Source: DATCYX01 sp963714425 | Lineage (GTDB): Bacteria > Chloroflexota > Anaerolineae > Anaerolineales > UBA4823 | DNA length: 64,000 bases | NCBI GenBank assembly: GCA_963714425.1 | Contig: CAVQOI010000014.1 | Location: 124,001 to 188,000 of the forward strand | Direction: 5' to 3' | Shown: positions 33,401-40,937 of the stretch, piece after piece | Layout of the letters: each line of letters begins with the position of its first letter | How positions within the stretch are numbered: position 1 is the first letter of the stretch | The notes under the pieces: generated by a model | Seen by the model: the letters and a program-made list of their open reading frames with translations, nothing else | Told to the model about the DNA's origin: nothing | Databases searched by the model: none | Program-made: the position numbers and the translations under genes

Positions 33401-34060
33401 CCTGATCTTGAAGAGAATATGCGCCGGCTGCGCGCCCAAATGCGCAGAATAGGTCCAGTAAACCCTGAAGCGCAATCTGAATATGAAGAGGTCAAACAGC
33501 GTTTCGGATTCTTGACAGAACAGGTAGGTGATCTGAGAAAAGCTGAGGAAGATGTCCGTAAGGTAATTGCAGAGTTGGATGAGCTGATGCAGCGTGAGCT
33601 CCGCCGGACGTACGATGCGGTTGCAGAGGAGTTCAGCACATTGTTCAGCCGGTTGTTCGGTGGCGGCGCAGCGAAGTTGTTGCTGACCAATCCAGAGGAC
33701 ATGACCAGCACAGGCATTGATATCGAAGCGCGCCTGCCGGGAAAGCGTATGCAGGGCTTGTCATTGCTTTCAGGCGGAGAGCGCAGTTTAACTGCCACTG
33801 CACTGATCTTTTCCCTGCTCAAGGTATCCCCCACACCGTTCTGCCTGCTGGATGAAGTGGACGCCATGCTTGATGAAGCCAATATCGGCCGGTTTCGCGA
33901 GTTACTCCGCGAGCTAAGCCAGGATACGCAATTCATTCTCGTAACCCACAACCGCAATACTGTCCAGGTTGCCGATGTGCTGTATGGGGTGACAATGGGT
34001 CGCGATTCATCCAGCCAGGTGATCAGCTTGAAGATGGACGAAGTGGAAAAAGTTGTCTAG
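30461..34060 (+). CDS. smc: chromosome segregation protein SMC
   Basis: 1199 residues from the ATG at 30461, the normal length; a longer opening at 30374 lies inside rnc and lacks homology. ATPase of the bacterial condensin. Walker A GPNGSGKSN at about residue 32; long coiled coils on either side of a hinge at about 510-670 (GALGSFLEVPAELEPAIAAAL). The signature LSGGERSLTATALIF and Walker B PFCLLDEVDAMLDEAN are near the C-terminus. No scpA or scpB is nearby. It ends 21 bases before a converging gene. Confidence 0.97.
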   Translation: MRLKSLEMHGYKTFASQTIFEFAGMITAIVGPNGSGKSNVADSLRWVLGEQSYSLLRGKKTEDMIFAGSEARPRAGMASATVTFDNVEGWLPIEFSEVAITRRAYRDGQNEYLVNGQRVRLKDVTELLAQSGLAERTYTIIGQGVVDAALSLKAEERRRLFEEAAGIGLFRSRREEAIRRLETTQRNLERVQDILAELQPRLGSLERQARRAREYDQVRADLRLLLREWYGYHWQQAQRELAEARQASRKEEISLERVRKAFGQMDQEISKGRLRLVDVRSRLSDWHRQLSGLHARREELSTQRAVDAERQRALLEGKQTAKVELNRLEVELDLHQERVQEANNEGVRLEQELEEAQTQAKESSLALSSRQEERMKAEAAHQAALKVSSKLNNQKGESQARLAEKELVVERLKSELNDTRSTLERYSAQLMESQDQLSNAKSTLGHAKDTSEQAAQSLQNARKSRGDVEAFRNKLLEDQHAAMASLARSKTQLDVLGQAENALSGFARGAQALLKAARESRLKGARGALGSFLEVPAELEPAIAAALGEYLDALVVDQSDGIDEGLAVLEQETARGALLPLQAITPLADITQINQREDLIGVASQLVKAPREIVPVVELLLGRTLVVQDRASARRILSEINLTEGMRAVTLKGEVFHASGPVLAGGEAAQAALVRPRQRKSLEAQIESIEQQLLIFSEKLSQADEAVRAAQADEQHLTGELQKAQSSEQTAYTVAQQHEMSIENLQRQISWHTDRTERLDRESQVADAEASKITSELQQLEEKIIEARSQVQATEHQLLTLSMDEFQSQSAYWSTRVAVAEQALQDARARSTERISAMERTEQTINELHARLDEVRKAIESLDAEKTNRQQTEVQVSAEIESVRLLIEPAEAELQELEKQQEDVQLQESDARQGLSIAEHHHAQARIAQARREEAVETWKRRIEDDFGLVAFEYAEEISGPTPLPLEGMVEQLPRVKQISPDLEENMRRLRAQMRRIGPVNPEAQSEYEEVKQRFGFLTEQVGDLRKAEEDVRKVIAELDELMQRELRRTYDAVAEEFSTLFSRLFGGGAAKLLLTNPEDMTSTGIDIEARLPGKRMQGLSLLSGGERSLTATALIFSLLKVSPTPFCLLDEVDAMLDEANIGRFRELLRELSQDTQFILVTHNRNTVQVADVLYGVTMGRDSSSQVISLKMDEVEKVV

Positions 34061-34080
34061 TGAGTTCTAAATATAACTAT

Positions 34081-35523
34081 TCACTCGGTGAACTGTGACC
34101 AGATCTTTTCCCACAAGGCCTGGCGATCCCATTTTAGAAAAATAAATAGGTCACCAAGAGTGAATCGGCGACGTGTGAAGGGGGCATTGAAGAATGCAAA
34201 GCGAGCGACATCCTCGGTAATTGGGGGCGTGAGGTCGTCAAAACGAAGGGGGGCATCCACTGCACGCAAAATATCCAAAACGTATTCTGCTGGCTGAACC
34301 AGGGACTTCAGCTCCTTGTGAATTTTTTGCCAATTCTTGAGGAAATCGGTATGCTTTTCCTTTTGTTGTGACCACTGTTCTAACTTTATTCGGTAGTCAG
34401 ACCAGCATAGTGCTCCAATCCTTCCGCTTTTATCCACTTGGGTGAAGAGATCCAGTATGGGTGCTTGCATCCTCTCGCTGTCGAGGTAGGAAGTCTCGAA
34501 ATTGGATTCGTCAGGCACGAATGCGTCGAGGAATATCCCGTATGCTTTGCTGCTCAACACCGTCGCCAGAGCCACAAGGTTGCCGTGAAACCCCAACGGA
34601 TTCCCACCACTTTGGTTGAGCATGTCTAGCGTGTGTGCCATCATATGCTCGTAGCCAGAGAGCGGCGCTGTGCTGTGGGTCAAAGACATCGCCAGCCCTC
34701 CCAAATGGATTAGCTTTGCCAAAGCCGCAGCACCATTTTGGGTGCCCTGGCGAATTTCATCAGCATACGCTACCATGGTCTGGTCCAATCCACTCAAAAG
34801 GGTGTACGCAAATTCACTCGTAGAGTCCATCCCCAGCATTTCAGCCAGACGCCAGTCAGCCAGACAGACAAAAGTTGCCAGCAGGTCACCAACCCCGGCG
34901 GTTGTCATTACGTGAGGTGAATCACACAAGGTCTCGAGATCACTTACGATGATATCCGGATAGCGAGATGGAAACGTGCGTCTGATTCCATCGATAAAAA
35001 CGGGAGCGAAATTCGAGGTATAGGCAATAACGCTGTTCGCAGTTTGGAAGACTACATAGGGGATATGGACGCCTCTCTCATTTTCAAATAAATGGCAGGC
35101 GTGCTTAGTAATGTCGGTCACGACGCCCGAACCAATTGAGATGACCGGTACGCCGGATTTTAACCGGCGCATGACCCCTTCGATGTGGGTCATATCTGTG
35201 TGAACCTGTCCACTTGAGTCAGGTAGGAGAACGAGAGGATGAGGTTCCCACTCGCCGGCTTGTAAAATCTGAACGGCGAGAAGCTTAAGTTCTGCGGGAC
35301 CTCGGCGCATGGGAGTAGGGTCCATCACGACGAGTACATCTCGCTCTCTTTCTCCAACCAGCGAGGTAAGGATTTCCGGTAGGCGGTAAATCGCGCCTGA
35401 TTCGATCACAATCGATCGGAGCGGGATCTCCTCATCATTTGGGTACCCCGGGATTTGGCGCAGGTCTGTCCAAAATTTCTGCTGGTCAGAAGGATCAAAA
35501 CGAATAAGGCTCATATCCCACAT
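34081..35523 (-). CDS. AraM/EgsA-like sn-glycerol-1-phosphate dehydrogenase family protein
   Basis: 480 residues, longer than typical AraM (about 390-400). NAD-binding motif ISIGSGVVTDITKHA. Metal-site residues of the iron-containing alcohol dehydrogenase superfamily: Asp in TAGVGDLLA, His in SGYEHMMAH and His in GFHGNLVA. Family members reduce dihydroxyacetone phosphate to sn-glycerol-1-phosphate, the archaeal-type lipid backbone; a few bacteria use it for special lipids. The C-terminal 90 residues are less conserved. An ATG three codons in (35514) lies 7 bases after TAGAAT and may be the real, leaderless start. Confidence 0.78.
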   Translation of the reverse strand: MWDMSLIRFDPSDQQKFWTDLRQIPGYPNDEEIPLRSIVIESGAIYRLPEILTSLVGERERDVLVVMDPTPMRRGPAELKLLAVQILQAGEWEPHPLVLLPDSSGQVHTDMTHIEGVMRRLKSGVPVISIGSGVVTDITKHACHLFENERGVHIPYVVFQTANSVIAYTSNFAPVFIDGIRRTFPSRYPDIIVSDLETLCDSPHVMTTAGVGDLLATFVCLADWRLAEMLGMDSTSEFAYTLLSGLDQTMVAYADEIRQGTQNGAAALAKLIHLGGLAMSLTHSTAPLSGYEHMMAHTLDMLNQSGGNPLGFHGNLVALATVLSSKAYGIFLDAFVPDESNFETSYLDSERMQAPILDLFTQVDKSGRIGALCWSDYRIKLEQWSQQKEKHTDFLKNWQKIHKELKSLVQPAEYVLDILRAVDAPLRFDDLTPPITEDVARFAFFNAPFTRRRFTLGDLFIFLKWDRQALWEKIWSQFTE

Positions 35524-35590
35524 TCTACTCTGCGATCGTCTTGCAGTATAGGCTTATCTATGCCTCGTAATAGCCATTAATAAAATGGGA

Positions 35591-35707
35591 TATAATGATT
35601 CCACTGGTGTCGCCCAATCAGCATCAATCACTTTGTTATTACAAATGTCATTTGATGGAGTCGCCATGCCCGCAAGGGACTAGATTAGTTTGAGGCGATT
35701 CAATTAG
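35591..35707 (+). promoter_or_regulatory. promoter and structured leader of the LamG/propeller gene
   Basis: TATAAT at 35591-35596 is a candidate -10 box without a clear -35. The leader holds a stem AGTCGCC (35659-35665) with GGCGATT (35694-35700), extended outward by G-C, a mismatch and five more pairs (including G-U wobbles) to 35652/35707. Inside is a CCC-GCAA-GGG hairpin (35669-35678) with a GNRA tetraloop. It ends right before the gene. I do not recognise a known riboswitch class. Confidence 0.45.
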
Positions 35708-35713
35708 TAATTT

Positions 35714-37897
35714 TTGGGGGAGAAGAGGCGGTTCGCAAAGATATTGAGAAAGTATATTCCAAATAAAAGGAAGACAAATAAAACGCGGCAAGTAATATCG
35801 GCGGCATTCGTGGTTTTCATTGCACTCAGCCTATTGTTGTCGTCTGCCCTGGCAGACGATCCGGGCTACGCATTACTCTTTGATGGTAATAATGATTATG
35901 TCTATTTAGGTGATACTGGCACAGTCCTCGGCAATGGAAACTGGACCTCGACGAAGTCAATCACTCTTTGGGTGTTTGTCACTGGGGGCAGCCCGCCTGA
36001 TACGACACCCCCTTCAGGAGAGATGCTTGTAGGGACGGATCGCCCGCGACTTTTTGGCCTGCAACGAGCGATGTTCAACGGGCAGGATGCTATTTGGGGC
36101 TGGAATTCGGATGGTATCGGTTTTAATGCAGTTGGAACCTCCTATGCTCTGGGTGAATGGTTCCATCTGGCGTTAGTGCACAACAACGATGTTCTAAGCC
36201 TTTACAAGAATGGCATCCTGGTCGGGAGTGTCGCCAGTGGGGATACATATCTCCCATCTGGTGTGATTGATGGAAATCTCTACCTGGGTGGCTCTGGTCG
36301 ATCGGCTAGCCCCCTTTACTTTGAAGGTCAATTCGATGAAGTTGGTTTCTGGAATATAGCCTTGACGCAAAGTGATATTAGCTCATTAATGAATTCTGTT
36401 TATACGGAGATCCACCCATTGTGGGGTGATCTGACAGCATACTATCGTATGTCGGATGGTGAAGGGACGGTATTGAGTGATGATAGCAACTTTGACAACA
36501 CCGGCTCCCTGCTGGGAGGTATGTCATCGGCCAACTGGGTGATCTCTGGAGCCTTTGGTGGAAGTGGTGATCCCACACCTACAGGGACCGAAACACAGCT
36601 GCCTACTCAGACGCCTACTCAAACATTGACGCCGACGTCAACCGCCACCGCAACCCTAACCCCAACCATTAACCAAAGCGCCACAAGTTCTCCAACCGCA
36701 ACGGGAAGCCAACCTGTCACAAATACTCCGACTTCGACAGCTACAAACCAACCAGCTCTAACGTCTACATTAACGTCGACTTCGCTGCCTACACATACAC
36801 CTACGCACACATCGACGCCGACGTCAACCGCCACCGCAATCCCAACCCCAACCCCAACCCATCCCAACACTGCCACAAGCAGTCCAACCGCCACGCTGAC
36901 CCAGACTCCCACATTGACTGCGACCAGCTTACTCACGCAAACATCGACACCAACCTCGACGGGGGAACCACAGCCTTCCTCGACACCGACGAACACGGCT
37001 ACGCCGGGTTCTCCAGGAACAGCACTGGTGGAGATTGGGTTTTACGATTCCACGGGATCGCCTTACGACATCAAGGTTGTTGGTGATCTTGTTTATCTTG
37101 CAAGCGTAATGGGTGGTCTACAAATATATGACGTCTCAAACCCATCACAGCCAGTCTTGCGTGGAACATTGCCTTTTCCGGTGCGTGCTTACGGGGTTGA
37201 TGTTCAAGGACCTTATGCATATATTGCCGATATACGCGCTGGATTGCGTATCGTGGATGTCTCCAGTCCAGCATCTCCGGTCCAGGTTGGTGCTCACAGT
37301 ACACCCGGAATGGCATTCGATGTCACCGTCTCCGGCGATTACGCTTATCTGGCAGACCGCTTCGGAGGACTACGCATTTTCAACGTCGCAAACCCCACCA
37401 GCCCGGTTGAAGTAGGCTTTATCATTCCGGGATCAGAAACCTTGAGCGTGGCTGTTGTCGATAGTTATGCATTTCTGGCGAATTACTACACAGGAATGGT
37501 AGTCGTGGACGTTCAGAACCCATCTTTACCAACCATATCAGCGATTTATGACACGTCCGACGCTTATGGTATCCAGATTAGCGGAGCTTATGCGTACGTA
37601 GCTGATGGGGGAAATGGTTTGCACATCTTCGATATCACCAACCCGAGCGCACCTATCCGTGTGGGGGGCTTCGACACACCCGGATGGTCACGCAGCTTGA
37701 GGGTGGTGGGGACCTTGGTATATATTGCCGACTGGTCTACCGGATTATCGGTTGTAGACGCATCGAATATCGTATTACCAACGGGAATTACACAATATCA
37801 AGGGGGTATCGGTAGAATCAGGGATGTGGATGTAGCCAATGGGTACATCTTCCTCGCCGATTATGATTATGGACTACGCATCCTGACATGGCAATAG
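35714..37897 (+). CDS. secreted LamG-domain protein with Thr/Pro-rich linker and LVIVD beta-propeller
   Basis: 727 residues; the start is uncertain (TTG at 35714, or TTG at 35744). A basic N-terminus and hydrophobic stretch (about 28-47, ISAAFVVFIALSLLLSSALA) form a signal peptide. Residues about 50-280: LamG/concanavalin-like jelly roll (ALLFDGNNDYVYLGD, EWFHLALVHNN, FDEVGFWNIALT). About 290-430: low-complexity Thr/Pro/Ser linker, a likely extracellular spacer. About 435-727: seven repeats of a 'AYIAD...GLRIVDVSNPS.P' unit, matching a seven-bladed LVIVD propeller. Probably surface-exposed and binding glycans or proteins; the target is unknown. No sorting signal seen. Confidence 0.85.
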   Translation: MGEKRRFAKILRKYIPNKRKTNKTRQVISAAFVVFIALSLLLSSALADDPGYALLFDGNNDYVYLGDTGTVLGNGNWTSTKSITLWVFVTGGSPPDTTPPSGEMLVGTDRPRLFGLQRAMFNGQDAIWGWNSDGIGFNAVGTSYALGEWFHLALVHNNDVLSLYKNGILVGSVASGDTYLPSGVIDGNLYLGGSGRSASPLYFEGQFDEVGFWNIALTQSDISSLMNSVYTEIHPLWGDLTAYYRMSDGEGTVLSDDSNFDNTGSLLGGMSSANWVISGAFGGSGDPTPTGTETQLPTQTPTQTLTPTSTATATLTPTINQSATSSPTATGSQPVTNTPTSTATNQPALTSTLTSTSLPTHTPTHTSTPTSTATAIPTPTPTHPNTATSSPTATLTQTPTLTATSLLTQTSTPTSTGEPQPSSTPTNTATPGSPGTALVEIGFYDSTGSPYDIKVVGDLVYLASVMGGLQIYDVSNPSQPVLRGTLPFPVRAYGVDVQGPYAYIADIRAGLRIVDVSSPASPVQVGAHSTPGMAFDVTVSGDYAYLADRFGGLRIFNVANPTSPVEVGFIIPGSETLSVAVVDSYAFLANYYTGMVVVDVQNPSLPTISAIYDTSDAYGIQISGAYAYVADGGNGLHIFDITNPSAPIRVGGFDTPGWSRSLRVVGTLVYIADWSTGLSVVDASNIVLPTGITQYQGGIGRIRDVDVANGYIFLADYDYGLRILTWQ

Positions 37898-37905
37898 CCA
37901 TACAG

Positions 37906-38355
37906 TTATCGCAAGTGCTTTTCGAGAAATATTGCCTCGTCGACTAATCCGTGCCGCTTGTAAAAACGGATGGCTCTCTCGTTATCTGGCATGGTTGTAA
38001 CCGATACCTCAATCGTCCCCCTGGTTTCCAGCCGGTGCAGGAGCTCCTCCAGCAGCCTGCTCCCTATCCCTTGACCCCGATAATCTCTAGATACGACCAG
38101 CTCAGTGATGTATCCGGTCTCTCCGGCGTGGTAAAGATCATTCCGCAACAGATAAGATAAGAGCCCAACGCATCTCCCGTCTTTTTCCGCCAGCAATGCA
38201 CGATTATTGGGGTGCGCGAGATAGTTGTGGGCAAAGCTCTCGTCAATCGGGCTCTCGAAACCGTCTTCGACGGCTAACTCTTTGACAAGGCGTGCGACAT
38301 CAGCGGCGTCACTTGCCCCCGCTTCTCGGATATGGATTTTATTGTTTGGGATCAA
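37906..38355 (-). CDS. GNAT-family N-acetyltransferase
   Basis: 149 residues, single GNAT domain. Motif A is VSRDYRGQGIGSRLLEELL (about 87-105); then VTTMPDNERAIRFYKRHGLV. TTG start overlapping the ppk2 stop by 4 bases, so it is translated from the ppk2 mRNA. Acceptor unknown. Confidence 0.85.
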   Translation of the reverse strand: MIPNNKIHIREAGASDAADVARLVKELAVEDGFESPIDESFAHNYLAHPNNRALLAEKDGRCVGLLSYLLRNDLYHAGETGYITELVVSRDYRGQGIGSRLLEELLHRLETRGTIEVSVTTMPDNERAIRFYKRHGLVDEAIFLEKHLR

Positions 38356-39287
38356 TATACTTCTGGTACGAATGTCTGGTCAGTAATCGGGGGTCGTACG
38401 TATCCCGTCCTGTCCTCATTTCGCTCAGGTAAGTTGATCGGTTGGGGTGTCAGGTCGTCGTAGGGCATCAGGCTGAGCAGATGGCTGATGCAGTTCAGCC
38501 GGGCGCGCTTCTTGTTGTCGGAATTAACGACATACCAAGGAGCCAGCTTTAGATCTGTATATTTAAACATCTCATCTTTGGCGATTGAGTACTCAATCCA
38601 GTGCGTGCGGGATGCGAGATCCATGGGGCTGAGCTTCCAGCGCTTGGTGGGATCGTCGATTCGCGCTTGAAAACGCCGTTCTTGTTCCTCATCGGATACC
38701 GAGAACCAATATTTAATGACGATAACACCTGAGCGGATGAGCATGCGCTCGAACTCAGGACAAGAGCGTAGAAACTCGCGGTACTCTTCGTCATTGCAGA
38801 ATCCCATAACGCGCTCCACACCGGCCCGGTTGTACCAGGATCGATCCATCAGCACCATCTCTCCCGCAGCAGGCAGGTGGGCAACATAGCGCTGGAAGTA
38901 CCATTGGGTTTTCTCGCGTTCAGTGGGGGACGGCAGTGCGACCACGCGTGCAAAGCGCGGGTTTAGGCGCTCGGTGATGCGCTTGATCACGCCACCCTTG
39001 CCGGCGGCATCCCGCCCTTCGAAGATGACGACTACTTTCAAGCCCTTGAACTTTATCCATTCTTGTAGCTTGACCAGCTCGACTTGCAAGTTGCGCAGTT
39101 CTTTCAAGTACACTTTGTTACTCAGTTTTTTGATGGGAGTTTCGACTGCTTCTGCCGAAATGGGGTTTTTCCCGTCATCTTTTTTCTTGGAAGTGGGTGG
39201 GCGTGTTTTTGCTGGCGCTTTTGCCGTAACTTCGCCCTTGTTGTTGGGCTTGGTTATCTCTTTGCCATCTTTATTTTTCTTCGCCAT
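38352..39287 (-). CDS. ppk2: polyphosphate kinase 2
   Basis: 311 residues from the ATG at 39287 (GGGAGG upstream; a GTG one codon earlier is less likely). Transfers phosphate between polyphosphate and nucleotides. Walker A is FEGRDAAGKGGVI (about 90), the lid region MDRSWYNRAGVERVMGF, and DDPTKRWKLSPMDL is typical of one-domain class I PPK2. The first 50 residues are Lys-rich and disordered. Leader of about 35 nt from a consensus promoter. Directly downstream of tRNA-Pro, separated by a terminator. Confidence 0.95.
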   Translation of the reverse strand: MAKKNKDGKEITKPNNKGEVTAKAPAKTRPPTSKKKDDGKNPISAEAVETPIKKLSNKVYLKELRNLQVELVKLQEWIKFKGLKVVVIFEGRDAAGKGGVIKRITERLNPRFARVVALPSPTEREKTQWYFQRYVAHLPAAGEMVLMDRSWYNRAGVERVMGFCNDEEYREFLRSCPEFERMLIRSGVIVIKYWFSVSDEEQERRFQARIDDPTKRWKLSPMDLASRTHWIEYSIAKDEMFKYTDLKLAPWYVVNSDNKKRARLNCISHLLSLMPYDDLTPQPINLPERNEDRTGYVRPPITDQTFVPEVY

Positions 39288-39328
39288 CACTGCCTCCCTC
39301 GAAAATCAAGTGGGTGTTCAATATCTCT

Positions 39329-39356
39329 ATTATAGAGGCGTTTATACGCTTGTCAA
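39329..39356 (-). promoter_or_regulatory. consensus sigma70 promoter of ppk2
   Basis: TTGACA (39356-39351), 16 bases, TATAAT (39334-39329): both boxes are perfect. Transcription should start near 39322, about 35 nt before the ATG. Confidence 0.85.
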
Positions 39357-39376
39357 CCAATCTCAAGGAAATTAGA

Positions 39377-39411
39377 AATAAATACGGGAGACAGCGTCTC
39401 CCGTATTTATT
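39377..39411. terminator. terminator after tRNA-Pro
   Basis: A perfect 15-bp stem, AATAAATACGGGAGA (39377-39391) with TCTCCCGTATTTATT (39397-39411), has a 5-base loop. On the minus strand it ends the tRNA transcript 6 bases past the tRNA. Confidence 0.88.
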
Positions 39412-39417
39412 CTCTGG

Positions 39418-39492
39418 TCGGGGCGGGCGGATTTGAACCGCCGACCTCACGGACCCGAACCGTGCGCTCTAGCCGGGCTGAGCCACGCCCCG
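39418..39492 (-). tRNA. tRNA-Pro (anticodon CGG)
   Basis: 75-nt cloverleaf: acceptor CGGGGCG/CGCCCCG with discriminator A, D arm GCTC/GAGC, anticodon stem CACGG/CCGTG with loop TTCGGGT (anticodon CGG), T arm GGCGG/CCGCC with TTCAAAT. CCA is not encoded, so it needs the CCA enzyme. Confidence 0.97.
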
Positions 39493-39512
39493 AAACTTTA
39501 ATCGCAGACGGC

Positions 39513-39518
39513 ATTATA
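39513..39518 (-). promoter_or_regulatory. -10 box of the tRNA-Pro promoter
   Basis: TATAAT about 20 bases upstream of the mature tRNA 5' end, with a weak TGGTCA 18 bases further upstream. Confidence 0.55.
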
Positions 39519-39553
39519 ACAAACGCATTGCCTATTGACCAGGGTTTTGTACA

Positions 39554-40813
39554 TTAGCCTCGAGTACTTACAATCAATCCCGAGCCGGCAGGCAGCAGGA
39601 AAGTGAAGTTGCTGCCTTTGCCTTCGATGCTCTCTGCCCAGATCTGACCCCCATGCATCTCAACCATTACTTTAGCAACCGATAAGCCCAACCCCATGCC
39701 TCCATGGCGGCGCGTGCCATGCGATTCCACCTGGTAGAATCGATCAAATACGCGGTGCAGATCTTTGGCAGGGATGCCAATCCCGTTGTCGATGACCGAT
39801 ACGCGCACATGACCAGATACGCGCTCAGCTCGCACCCAGACATGCCCATTATCGTTGGTGAAGGTTAATGCATTTTCGATTATGTTACCCAAGGCGATGG
39901 AGATTTTCTCGGGGTCTGCCTGTACAACCAGGTTTGTGGACGGTACCTCTATAGAGATTGAGATATTTTTATGTTTGGCCGCTTCGGTGAAAGACGCACA
40001 CACTTCACGGATAAGGATTGCAAGCTGCAACTGCCTGCGACGCACATTAGACTTGACTACCGGCTCGGCATTCAGGTTCGACATTTGCTCGATGATCTCT
40101 TTCAAGCGGATCGCGCTACGCACGATGACATCGAACTGTTGCGAGAGGGATTTGTCTTTATTGGCTTCTTGGAGAAATGTGGCATGCCCCAGAATCAATC
40201 CCAGTGGGGTACGCAGCTCGTGAGAGGCGATAGCGATAAAGTCTGACTTCATACGCTCTAGCTCTTCGAGGTTTTGGTGTGCCAGGTGCACTTCTTCCAA
40301 CACGGCCGTATTGAAAAGTGCAATCGCAGCGTAGGCCGCCAGAGTCTCTAGAATGTTAACATCTTCTTCGGTATATGTGGCGCCACCAAGTTTGTTGACC
40401 GATTCCATCACCCCCAGTTGTTGGTCTCCATAAGTGATGGGTACTGCCAGGATGGAGACTGTTTCAAATCCCAACACATGATCCACCTCCCGGTAGATTA
40501 TGGGCTCATTGCGGGCATCCTGGACAATGACGGGTTGACCCTCGGTATAGGCTTTTCCAGCCACGCTGCTCTCAAGTGGGACGCGAATGCGCTTAAGTGA
40601 TTCTTTTTGCGAGTGAGGCGCAGCGACAAACTTCAAGAGACCCGTCTCTTCCTCGTATAGGAAGATTGAGCTTGCCTGGCTCAGAGTAAGCTCGCGCGCA
40701 TAATCGACGATCGCCTGAAGGAATGGTTCCATTTCAATTGCCTGGTTTAGCAGGCGACTGACCTCCAGCAGGCGTTCATACTTGATGACGCGTGTAGGCG
40801 TAGTTTGCTGCAT
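39554..40813 (-). CDS. GAF-domain sensor histidine kinase
   Basis: 419 residues from the ATG at 40813; an upstream opening at 40852 would run through the promoter. No membrane segment, so cytosolic. A GAF domain covers about 25-170 (SSIFLYEEETGLLKFVAA, SILAVPITYGDQQLGVMES). HisKA has the phospho-His in ASHELRTPLGLILGH; the ATPase motifs are NIIENALTFT (N box), DNGIGIPAKDL and GGMGLGLSVAKVM. No response regulator gene is adjacent, so it is an orphan; signal unknown. Confidence 0.92.
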   Translation of the reverse strand: MQQTTPTRVIKYERLLEVSRLLNQAIEMEPFLQAIVDYARELTLSQASSIFLYEEETGLLKFVAAPHSQKESLKRIRVPLESSVAGKAYTEGQPVIVQDARNEPIIYREVDHVLGFETVSILAVPITYGDQQLGVMESVNKLGGATYTEEDVNILETLAAYAAIALFNTAVLEEVHLAHQNLEELERMKSDFIAIASHELRTPLGLILGHATFLQEANKDKSLSQQFDVIVRSAIRLKEIIEQMSNLNAEPVVKSNVRRRQLQLAILIREVCASFTEAAKHKNISISIEVPSTNLVVQADPEKISIALGNIIENALTFTNDNGHVWVRAERVSGHVRVSVIDNGIGIPAKDLHRVFDRFYQVESHGTRRHGGMGLGLSVAKVMVEMHGGQIWAESIEGKGSNFTFLLPAGSGLIVSTRG

Positions 40814-40828
40814 GGGTGATGCGAAAAC

Positions 40829-40834
40829 ATTATA
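40829..40834 (-). promoter_or_regulatory. extended -10 promoter of the GAF kinase gene
   Basis: TGCTATAAT (TGn plus perfect -10) ends 15 bases before the ATG at 40813, giving a leader of about 8 nt. No ribosome-binding site. Confidence 0.6.
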
Positions 40835-40937
40835 GCACAGCCAAGTTTTCAATCCCCTCGCGATTATGTGAGGTTAGCCAGGATTGGATTTATCGATTAA
40901 AATTTCATAGAAACTGAAAGCATTAAAGGAGATAAGA

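Noticed and set aside
33196..33957. 253-residue minus-strand open frame inside smc
   Set aside because: Ser/Arg-rich composition, no motif, wholly antisense to a conserved gene; a shadow frame.
35651..35707. c-di-GMP (GEMM) riboswitch
   Set aside because: Has a GNRA hairpin but lacks the conserved core sequences I know for that class, so it is left unclassified.
36619..36996. Val-rich minus-strand frame and possible tandem repeat
   Set aside because: Antisense of the Thr/Pro linker. The repeats are degenerate, so I do not call a satellite or phase-variable tract.
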